Shown piece by piece: positions 1-4,628 of a DNA stretch of 5,267 bases. Every line of letters starts with the position of its first letter. Within the stretch, counting starts at the first letter, position 1. The DNA comes from Actinomycetes bacterium (GTDB taxonomy: Bacteria > Actinomycetota > Actinomycetes > Actinomycetales > Cellulomonadaceae). Position numbers and translations under genes: made by a program. Where the stretch lies: positions 1 through 5,267 of the forward strand of contig JAFABT010000366.1 in NCBI GenBank assembly GCA_023425905.1, in the 5' to 3' direction. The notes under the pieces were generated by a model. That model ran no database searches, was not told the origin of the DNA, and worked only from the letters and a program-made list of their open reading frames with translations.

Positions 1-207
1 CCGCGCGAGTGCGAGCAGTCGCTCGTTGAGGCTCGCAGCGGGCAGGACGTCGCCCGCTGCGGCGAGCGCGCGATGCGCCTCCCGTGCCGCCGCGAGCTCC
101 GAGGCGCACAGGACGCAGCACGCGACGTGGGCGAGGGCGCGCTCGGTCGCAGCGGCCGACAGCTGGCCGTCGGCGAGGGCGGAGATCTTGGCGCCGAGGT
201 GCGTCAC
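1..207 (-). CDS. rseA: Zinc-binding anti-sigma factor, RseA type (partial, C-terminus outside window)
   Basis: The first 69 codons are visible and the frame is open to the window edge. The protein opens MTHLGAKISALADGQLS and carries an H-x3-C-x2-C motif (His27, Cys31, Cys34), the signature of the zinc-binding anti-sigma (ZAS) domain; His3 may be a further conserved ligand. Proteins of this family hold their partner ECF sigma factor inactive and release it on redox or envelope stress. The GTG start (207-205) overlaps the sigma factor stop codon in the tetranucleotide GTGA, so the two are probably translationally coupled, which would keep sigma and anti-sigma near equal amounts. The symbol rests on this motif, the pairing with a SigE-like sigma factor, and the same order in mycobacteria (sigE-rseA). 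Whether the missing part contains a membrane segment cannot be seen. Confidence 0.88.
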   Translation of the reverse strand, partial: MTHLGAKISALADGQLSAAATERALAHVACCVLCASELAAAREAHRALAAAGDVLPAASLNERLLALAR

Positions 208-845
208 GGGAGCTCCGCGAGCAGCTCGACGGTCGGGCGCTCGGCCGCAAGGGGTCGGCGATGCGCGAGCGCGGCGCGCAGCTGCGCTCGCGCCCGGTGG
301 ATGCGCGACCGGACCGTGCCCGTCTTCACGCCGAGCGTGACGGCGATCTCCTCATAGCTGAGACCCTCGATGTCGCACAGCACGACCGCCGCGCGGAACT
401 CGGGGCTCAGCTGACCGAGCGCGTGCTGGACGTCATGGTCGAGGTTGTGGTGCTCGTAGCCGCGCTGCGGGTCCGTCTGCTCGAACCCTGCGGGCAGACG
501 CTCGGCGTCGTCACCGAGCGCGTCCATGCGGATGCGCTGCTTGCGACGCACCGAATCGAGGAAGAGGTTCGTCGTGATGCGGTGCAGCCAGCCCTCGAAG
601 GTCCCGGGCTGGTAGGAGGACAGCGAGCGGAACACGCGGACGAAGGTCTCCTGGGTGAGGTCCTCCGCGTCGTGCTGGTTGCCCGTGAGGCGGTACGCGA
701 GCCGGTAGACACGTGCCGAGTGCTCGGTCACGACGTGCTCCCAGGTCGGGGGCGTCCACGCGGCAGCGGCCGGGCTGGTCGCGGGGACCTCCTCGGCCGG
801 ACGGTCGTCCCCGAGGGCGGGGGCGGCGTGCGGGTCGCGCGTCAT
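204..845 (-). CDS. sigE: ECF RNA polymerase sigma factor, SigE type
   Basis: This 213-residue sigma-70 family protein has only regions 2 and 4, as in extracytoplasmic-function sigma factors. Region 2 (about residues 35-106) includes RLTGNQHDAEDLTQETFVRV, which contacts core polymerase, and the -10 recognition stretch around FEGWLHRITTNLFLD (83-97). A linker follows, then region 4 (about 138-193) with LSPEFRAAVVLCDIEGLSYE and the helix-turn-helix GVKTGTVRSRIHRAR that reads the -35 element. The wording closely follows Mycobacterium tuberculosis SigE, the regulator of envelope and heat stress, and the neighbours agree. The N-terminus (1-34) is Ala/Pro-rich and probably disordered. The ATG at 845-843 is preceded by GGAGGA; upstream codons in this frame, read back past the hairpin at 905-920, contain no ATG or GTG, so the start is well fixed. 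The gene overlaps its anti-sigma gene by four bases. An ECF promoter lies about 110 bases upstream. Confidence 0.95.
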   Translation of the reverse strand: MTRDPHAAPALGDDRPAEEVPATSPAAAAWTPPTWEHVVTEHSARVYRLAYRLTGNQHDAEDLTQETFVRVFRSLSSYQPGTFEGWLHRITTNLFLDSVRRKQRIRMDALGDDAERLPAGFEQTDPQRGYEHHNLDHDVQHALGQLSPEFRAAVVLCDIEGLSYEEIAVTLGVKTGTVRSRIHRARAQLRAALAHRRPLAAERPTVELLAELP

Positions 846-856
846 ACGGGTTCGTG

Positions 857-862
857 TCCTCC
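857..862 (-). promoter_or_regulatory. Ribosome binding site of the sigma factor gene
   Basis: The minus strand reads GGAGGA, 11 bases before the ATG at 845. The match to the anti-Shine-Dalgarno sequence is strong and the spacing is slightly long. It supports this ATG as the start. Confidence 0.7.
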
Positions 863-904
863 ACAGATGGGTGTCCAGTGTCCCAGCCGGACGTCGTCTG
901 CGCG

Positions 905-920
905 TCCTCCTCGGGGAGGA
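905..920 (-). other. Small hairpin in the sigma factor leader
   Basis: TCCTCC (905-910) and GGAGGA (915-920) form a perfect 6-bp inverted repeat around a four-base loop. In the sigma mRNA it would lie within the roughly 100-base leader. One arm in the mRNA is itself a Shine-Dalgarno-like GGAGGA (910-905), here paired and about 60 bases from the start codon. It could be a transcript-stability or translation-control structure, or chance in GC-rich DNA. No function is shown. Confidence 0.3.
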
Positions 921-955
921 GCCGTCGCGACTCGCACGGTGCCTCCACTGTGCGC

Positions 956-982
956 AACGCCCAGCGGGTGCCGGACGTTCCC
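956..982 (-). promoter_or_regulatory. ECF-type (SigE/SigH-like) promoter of the sigma factor gene
   Basis: On the minus strand, GGGAAC (982-977) is followed after 17 bases by CGTT (959-956), i.e. GGAAC-N18-GTT. This is the form recognised by actinobacterial ECF sigma factors of the SigE/SigH/SigR kind (GGGAAC/T, about 16-18 bases, CGTT). It faces the sigma gene. Transcription would start near 947-950, leaving a leader of about 100 bases. The obvious reading is positive autoregulation by the sigma factor encoded downstream, but a related ECF factor such as a SigH/SigR homologue could also use it. Confidence 0.72.
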
Positions 983-996
983 AGCCGGTGCGCCGG

Positions 997-1002
997 TACG
1001 AT
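997..1002 (+). promoter_or_regulatory. Possible -10 element for the O-methyltransferase gene
   Basis: TACGAT fits a housekeeping -10 hexamer and would start transcription near 1009, about 28 bases before the GTG at 1037. No good -35 hexamer lies at the usual distance. It sits immediately behind the divergent ECF promoter, so the two could interfere. Weak evidence. Confidence 0.3.
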
Positions 1003-1036
1003 CAGCGGTGAACCCCGAGCCGCACCCCGCCGATCC

Positions 1037-1696
1037 GTGGAGGACACCATCTCCGTCGACAAGACCCAGTCCTGGGTGTTCACCGAGGAGTTCCTCGGTG
1101 AGGACGACGTGCTGCTGCGCGCGCGCGAGCGAGCGGACCAGCTCGGCTGCACGCCCGTTCTTCCTGGCTCGGGCGCCGTGCTCACCGTGCTCGCCGCCGC
1201 GGTGCAGGCGCGCTCGGTCGTGGAGATCGGCACGGGGGCCGGTGTCGCGTCGATGTACCTGCTGCGTGGCATGCCCGCGGACGGCGTGCTCACGACGATC
1301 GACCTCGAGGTCGAGCACCACCGTGCCGCCAAGGAGGCCTTCCGTGAGGCCGAGATCCGCGCGACGCGGATCCGGGCGATCTCCGGTCGCGCGCTCGACG
1401 TGCTTCCCCGGCTCACCGATGCCGGCTACGACCTTGTGTTCGTCGACGCGGACAAGGAGTCCTACCCCGCCTACGTCGAGCAGGCGCTGCGCCTCCTGCG
1501 TCCCGGAGGCGTGCTCGCCGTCGACAACGCCCTCTGGCACGACCGGGTCCCGGACCCGGCGCGTCGGGACGAGGTGACGACGACGATCCGTTCGCTGCTC
1601 CGCACCGCCCGGGACGACGCTCGGCTCACGAGCGCGCTGCTGCCGACGGGTGACGGCCTGCTCGTCGCGGTTCGCACCGACGCCTCCGAGGCCTGA
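1037..1696 (+). CDS. SAM-dependent O-methyltransferase (class I, Mg-dependent O-MT family 3 type)
   Basis: This 219-residue protein has the small bacterial/plant catechol- and caffeoyl-CoA-type O-methyltransferase fold. Visible parts are the N-terminal helices with PVLPGSGAVLTVLAA (40-54), SAM motif I VVEIGTGAGVASMYLL (61-76), the acidic residue ending strand 2 (ID, 88-89, ribose contact), the metal-site motif FVDADKESY (135-143, Asp137 and Lys140), and LRPGGVLAVDN (154-164, Asp163 and Asn164 as further metal ligands). It should transfer a methyl group to a hydroxyl on an unknown small molecule in the cytoplasm. The gene is divergent from sigE, like Rv1220c beside sigE in M. tuberculosis. GTG 1037 was chosen because homologous sequence begins about there and no other ATG or GTG lies close upstream in frame. 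It lacks an upstream Shine-Dalgarno; a GGAGG falls just inside the gene (1039-1043), so the exact start is uncertain. Confidence 0.88.
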   Translation: MEDTISVDKTQSWVFTEEFLGEDDVLLRARERADQLGCTPVLPGSGAVLTVLAAAVQARSVVEIGTGAGVASMYLLRGMPADGVLTTIDLEVEHHRAAKEAFREAEIRATRIRAISGRALDVLPRLTDAGYDLVFVDADKESYPAYVEQALRLLRPGGVLAVDNALWHDRVPDPARRDEVTTTIRSLLRTARDDARLTSALLPTGDGLLVAVRTDASEA

Positions 1697-1710
1697 GAAC
1701 CTCACGGATG

Positions 1711-1731
1711 ACGTGGGGCGTCGCCCCCCGT
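1711..1731 (+). terminator. Terminator-like hairpin after the O-methyltransferase gene
   Basis: ACG-T-GGGGC (1711-1719) pairs with GCCCC-C-CGT (1723-1731) across a GTC loop, with one internal mismatch. It begins 15 bases after the stop codon. There is no T-run, as is common for terminators in high-GC actinobacteria. Being nearly symmetric in a convergent gap, it may also stop transcription from pepA. Confidence 0.5.
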
Positions 1732-1732
1732 C

Positions 1733-1755
1733 GCCGGATCCCCCACGGCTCCGGC
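1733..1755 (-). terminator. Possible terminator hairpin after pepA
   Basis: GCCGGA (1733-1738) and TCCGGC (1750-1755) form a perfect 6-bp stem with an 11-base loop, about 21 bases beyond the pepA stop. It has no T-tract. With the hairpin at 1711-1731 it fills the convergent gap, which suggests a bidirectional stop region. Confidence 0.35.
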
Positions 1756-1781
1756 TCAGCGTCCCGCTAGCCGGCTCAGCG
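1751..1781. repeat. Short direct repeat, 11 bases, at the end of pepA
   Basis: CCGGCTCAGCG occurs at 1751-1761 and again at 1771-1781, with 9 bases between. The second copy contains the pepA stop codon. It probably reflects a small local duplication just past the gene end, with no obvious function. Confidence 0.5.
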
Positions 1782-3293
1782 CCTCTCGAGCCAACGGACG
1801 AGGAGCCTAGCCCCGAAGCCCGTCGCCCCCTCGCTCACCTCGTGCGCGTCCTTGCCGGACCTCGCGGGACCCGCGATGTCGAGGTGCGCCCACGGCACGC
1901 CCGCAGGCGTGAAGCTGCGCAGGAAGAGGGCAGCGGTGATCGCCCCTGCGCCGGGCGGGTCGATCGGCACGTGGCGCAGGTCGGCGATCTCCGAACGCAG
2001 CGCGGGGAGGTAGTCCTCGACGAGAGGCATGCGCCACACGCGCTCCCCCGTGCGCTCGGCCGCCGTGGCCAGCTGCTCGCTGAGGTCGTCGTCGCCCGTG
2101 AACAGCGCCGCGTGGCCCTGCCCGAGGCCGACCGACGCGGCGCCCGTGAGCGTCGCGACGTCGACGAGCACGTCGGGCTGCAGCGTCGCCCCCGCCCAGG
2201 CGAGGGCGTCGGCGAGCACGAGGCGACCCTCGGCGTCCGTGTTGGCGACCTCGACCGTCTGGCCGCCGTAGCACGTGAGCACGTCGCCCGGCCGGTAGGA
2301 CGCGGCGCCGACGTGGTTCTCCGCGAGCGGGAGGACCGCCGTCACGGCGTCGTCGAGCTCGGCCCGGGCGGCGGCGAGGACGACGGCGAGCGCGACGGCC
2401 GCACCCGCCATGTCGGTCTTCATCGGGACCATCGCGGGCCGCGGCTTGATCGACAGCCCGCCGGTGTCGAAGGTGATTCCCTTGCCGACCACGACGACGT
2501 GACGCCCGTGCGCCCGCCGGTCGCCCGCGGGGGTGTACCGCACGGTCACGAGCCGCGGCGGTGTCGCCGAGGCCGAGCCCACCGCGAGCAGTCCGCCGAA
2601 GCCCTCGGCCGCGAGCGCACGCGCATCCTTGACGTCGACCCGAAGCCCTGCGTCCGCGGCGAGTCGCTCGGCCCGCTCGGCGAGCCACGCCGGGTTCTTG
2701 GTCGAGGCCGGGACGTTCGTGAGGTCGCGCGCGAGCCACGTGGCGCGGCATGCGGTCTCCGCTGCGTCGAGCGCGGCCCGGAGAACGTGCGCCTGGGCGG
2801 AGTCCGCGAGACCGAGGACGTCGAGATGAGGGGGGTCCACCTCCTCGGCGAGGCCGTCGGTCGCGGGCGTGGTCGCTGCAGACGGCGGACGGTAGCTCCC
2901 GAGGAGGTAGCCCTCGACGAACGAGCGCACGCGCTCGACCTCGTCAGGGTGCCCCTCGCCGCCGATCGACGTGACGACCTTGCCGAGCCCGCGGGTGGCC
3001 CGCGCGAGCGCAGCGCCCGCCTTGCGCAGGTCAGCGGCGTCACCCTGGCCCACCCCGACCAGCACGAGGCGCTCGGGCAAGCCGGACCAGGGCAGCTCCG
3101 CGCCCGCTGCGACGAGCCGCCGCGGCAGATGGACCGTGTAGCTCGAGCCGGCGCGGCCCGACAGGCCGGCGCGCTCGGCGAGATCGGCGAGGTCGATGCC
3201 GTAGCGGGCGGCGGCGTCCGCGGTGCCGCCGCGCGGTTGCAGGTCACGCTCGTCATCGACTGCCGGGGCCACGGGGACGGCGAGCGCGTCCAC
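1776..3293 (-). CDS. pepA: Leucyl aminopeptidase, M17 family (cytosol aminopeptidase)
   Basis: From the GTG at 3293 the protein is 505 residues. M17 enzymes are two-metal aminopeptidases, usually hexameric, that remove N-terminal residues such as leucine from peptides in the cytoplasm. The N-terminal macro-like domain (about 1-165) leads into the catalytic domain: VGKGITFDTGGLSIKP (269-284), MKTDMAGA (291-298), NTDAEGRLVLADAL (351-364) and LVDVATLTGA (376-385). Metal ligands are Lys271, Asp276, Asp294, Asp353 and Glu355; catalytic residues are Lys283 and Arg357. All are intact, so it should be active. Recognisable family sequence continues upstream of the GTG in the same frame (SLRQGTVADVDL ending near 3321), but the only start-like codon there is CTG at 3350-3348, which would give 524 residues. 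GTG 3293 also lacks a clear ribosome binding site, so the true N-terminus is unsettled. pepA is last of the four minus-strand genes, 144 bases after DUF3117, with hairpins between. Confidence 0.95.
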   Translation of the reverse strand: MDALAVPVAPAVDDERDLQPRGGTADAAARYGIDLADLAERAGLSGRAGSSYTVHLPRRLVAAGAELPWSGLPERLVLVGVGQGDAADLRKAGAALARATRGLGKVVTSIGGEGHPDEVERVRSFVEGYLLGSYRPPSAATTPATDGLAEEVDPPHLDVLGLADSAQAHVLRAALDAAETACRATWLARDLTNVPASTKNPAWLAERAERLAADAGLRVDVKDARALAAEGFGGLLAVGSASATPPRLVTVRYTPAGDRRAHGRHVVVVGKGITFDTGGLSIKPRPAMVPMKTDMAGAAVALAVVLAAARAELDDAVTAVLPLAENHVGAASYRPGDVLTCYGGQTVEVANTDAEGRLVLADALAWAGATLQPDVLVDVATLTGAASVGLGQGHAALFTGDDDLSEQLATAAERTGERVWRMPLVEDYLPALRSEIADLRHVPIDPPGAGAITAALFLRSFTPAGVPWAHLDIAGPARSGKDAHEVSEGATGFGARLLVRWLERR

Positions 3294-3369
3294 CGCTCGC
3301 CCGTCCGCGCCCGAGGTGAGGTCGACGTCGGCGACCGTGCCCTGGCGCAGAGAGACGGCGGGGAAACGC

Positions 3370-3395
3370 GCGCGCCCCCCAGGTGGAGGGCGCGT
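3370..3395 (-). terminator. Terminator-like hairpin between DUF3117 and pepA
   Basis: CGCGCCC (3371-3377) pairs with GGGCGCG (3388-3394), with a possible G-T pair outside and a 10-base loop. On the minus strand the stem is followed by CGCG and then a short TTT. It lies about 44 bases past the DUF3117 stop and just before the apparent N-terminal coding sequence of pepA, so it may end the DUF3117 transcript or fold in the pepA leader. Confidence 0.4.
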
Positions 3396-3400
3396 CGGCG

Positions 3401-3421
3401 GTGGACCGTGATCGGGTCCGC
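3401..3421 (-). terminator. Terminator-like hairpin directly after DUF3117
   Basis: GTGGACC (3401-3407) pairs with GGTCCGC (3415-3421), seven pairs with one G-T wobble, around a 7-base loop. It begins about 17 bases downstream of the DUF3117 stop on the minus strand and has no T-run. Together with the hairpin at 3370-3395 it makes a tandem stop region likely. Confidence 0.45.
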
Positions 3422-3437
3422 GGGTGTGGGGTCAAGG

Positions 3438-3605
3438 TCAGCTGACGACGGACGTGAGCGCCTCGCCCAGTTCCGCAGCCTCCGCGGCCTTGAGCTCGAC
3501 GACCAGGCGGCCACCGCCCTCGAGCGGGACCCGCATGACGATGCCCCGACCTTCCTTGGTGACCTCGAGCGGCCCGTCGCCGGTCCTCGGCTTCATCGCG
3601 GCCAT
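3438..3605 (-). CDS. DUF3117 family small protein (Rv1211-like)
   Basis: This 55-residue protein starts MAAMKPRTGDGPLEVTKEGR and continues with GIVMRVPLEGGGRLVVEL (21-38), then an Ala/Glu-rich helix (40-50) and ends TSVVS. It is the full length of the DUF3117 family and matches M. tuberculosis Rv1211 almost word for word over its first 38 residues. There is no signal peptide, membrane segment or cysteine, so it is a cytoplasmic protein, probably a small beta structure plus a helix. Its molecular role is not settled. Rv1211 has been described as calmodulin-like, but I see no EF-hand loop here. The ATG at 3605 has a perfect AAGGAGG six bases upstream, the strongest translation signal in the window, implying high expression. 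It has 128 bases of its own upstream region with a possible promoter and is followed by two hairpins, so it may be a separate transcription unit. Confidence 0.95.
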   Translation of the reverse strand: MAAMKPRTGDGPLEVTKEGRGIVMRVPLEGGGRLVVELKAAEAAELGEALTSVVS

Positions 3606-3611
3606 GGAGAG

Positions 3612-3618
3612 CCTCCTT
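3612..3618 (-). promoter_or_regulatory. Strong ribosome binding site of the DUF3117 gene
   Basis: The minus strand reads AAGGAGG, six bases before the ATG at 3605. The match and spacing are ideal and fix this start over the second ATG three codons later (MAAM). Confidence 0.85.
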
Positions 3619-3672
3619 CAGTCGTCTGTCGTGCGTCCTGCAGGTCACTTCTGCGGACGTATGTCCGAGGTC

Positions 3673-3678
3673 ATTCTA
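3673..3678 (-). promoter_or_regulatory. Possible -10 element of the DUF3117 promoter
   Basis: The minus strand reads TAGAAT, which differs from TATAAT at one base and is unusual in such GC-rich DNA. Transcription would start near 3666, giving a leader of about 60 bases. No convincing -35 hexamer lies 17 bases upstream. It sits between the folP terminator-like hairpin and the DUF3117 gene, where a promoter would be expected. Confidence 0.4.
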
Positions 3679-3701
3679 GTTCACCCGTTGCCACCGTGGG
3701 A

Positions 3702-3721
3702 CGAGCCGTCGCCCCGGCTCG
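3702..3721 (-). terminator. Terminator-like hairpin after folP
   Basis: CGAGCCG (3702-3708) and CGGCTCG (3715-3721) form a perfect 7-bp stem with a 6-base loop, beginning 12 bases past the folP stop. No T-run follows on the minus strand. It separates the LOG-folP unit from DUF3117. Confidence 0.5.
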
Positions 3722-3733
3722 CAGGTCGCGGCC

Positions 3734-4615
3734 TCACGCGAGCCCGCGGACCGCACGGACGGGTGCGAGGTCGCCCCGGATCGCGGCCACCATGTCGAGC
3801 GTGCGGCGGGTGGCCCGCACGTCGTGGGCGCGGAACACCCGCGCACCCTGCCACGCCGCGACGGCCGTCGCGGCGAGCGTGCCCTCGAGGCGGTCATCGA
3901 CCCCGAGGCCGAGGGTCTCCCCGATGAAGTCCTTGCGCGAGAGCGCCATGAGCACGGGGTGGCCGAGCGCGACGAGGTCGGACGTCCGGCGGACGAGCTC
4001 GAGCGAGTGCCACGTGTTCTTCCCGAAGTCGTGCGTCGGGTCGACGAGCACCGCCGCCGGGTCGACGCCCGCCTCGACGGCGCGCCGGGCAGACGCGGCG
4101 AGCCGCGCGCACACGTCTGCCACCACTCCCCCGGGGTACTCGACGCGCAACGGGTCGGTGCGCGGAGCAGCGCCGCCCGTGTGCGAGCACACGACGCCGA
4201 CCCCTGCGCGCGCCGCGACCTCCACGAGGCGCGGGTCGTGACCCGCCCACGTGTCGTTGAGGAGGTCGACGCCGACGGCGACGGCCTCCTCAGCGACCTC
4301 CGCCCGCCACGTGTCGACCGAGAGCAGCAGGCCCGGGTGTCGCGCGCGCACCGCCGCGAGGAAGGGCACGACGCGGTCGATCTCCTCCGCGACGCCGACC
4401 TCCGCGCCCCGACCTGCCCGGACCCCGCCGACGTCGAGCAGGTCCGCGCCCTCCGCGACCGCGGCGTCGACCGCGTCGAGCGCGGGGCCGTCCTCGACGA
4501 GCCGCGCTGGCGCGTAGAACGAGTCCGGGGTGCGGTTGAGGATCGCCATGACGACGTGGCTGCCTGGCGGGAACGTGCGCCCACCCAGCACGAGGGCCGC
4601 ACCCGCGCTCGTCAC
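3734..4615 (-). CDS. folP: Dihydropteroate synthase homologue, FolP2 type
   Basis: This 293-residue protein has a pterin-binding TIM-barrel: MAILNRTPDSF (23-33), GADLLDVGG (56-64), LSVDTWRAEVA (98-108), LLNDTWAG (118-125), DPTHDFGKNTWH (192-203), ALSRKDFIGETLG (224-236) and FRAHDVRATRR (261-271). True DHPS joins p-aminobenzoate to a pterin pyrophosphate in folate synthesis. The pterin-pocket residues Asn27, Asp101, Asn120, Asp192 and Lys228 appear kept, but the usual GGESTRPG loop reads GGVRAGRGAE (63-72) and the usual DPGIGFGK reads DPTHDFGK. These changes and the ending TVRGLA-like VRAVRGLA match M. tuberculosis FolP2 (Rv1207), which has been reported to lack DHPS activity. So it may act on another substrate. 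GTG 4615 lies 13 bases after the upstream stop, with only a weak GGCGGGCG before it, suggesting coupling to the LOG-like gene. The open frame extends further upstream, but that part is inside the other gene. Confidence 0.9.
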   Translation of the reverse strand: MTSAGAALVLGGRTFPPGSHVVMAILNRTPDSFYAPARLVEDGPALDAVDAAVAEGADLLDVGGVRAGRGAEVGVAEEIDRVVPFLAAVRARHPGLLLSVDTWRAEVAEEAVAVGVDLLNDTWAGHDPRLVEVAARAGVGVVCSHTGGAAPRTDPLRVEYPGGVVADVCARLAASARRAVEAGVDPAAVLVDPTHDFGKNTWHSLELVRRTSDLVALGHPVLMALSRKDFIGETLGLGVDDRLEGTLAATAVAAWQGARVFRAHDVRATRRTLDMVAAIRGDLAPVRAVRGLA

Positions 4616-4628
4616 GACGCCCGCCTGC

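Noticed and set aside
1008..1010. GTG at 1008 as methyltransferase start
   Set aside because: It is in a different reading frame from the methyltransferase motifs.
84..1577. 497-codon plus-strand open frame over the sigma gene and methyltransferase
   Set aside because: The product is Arg/Pro-rich nonsense with no family motif and lies antisense to sigE and out of frame with the methyltransferase; long shadow frames are normal in very GC-rich DNA.
842..1705. 287-codon minus-strand open frame opposite the methyltransferase
   Set aside because: The methyltransferase on the other strand has complete SAM and metal motifs; this frame has none.
1650..4241. 863-codon plus-strand open frame opposite pepA, DUF3117 and folP
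   Set aside because: It is antisense to three clear genes, rich in Arg, Gly and Glu, and has no recognisable domain. Its length follows from the GC bias.
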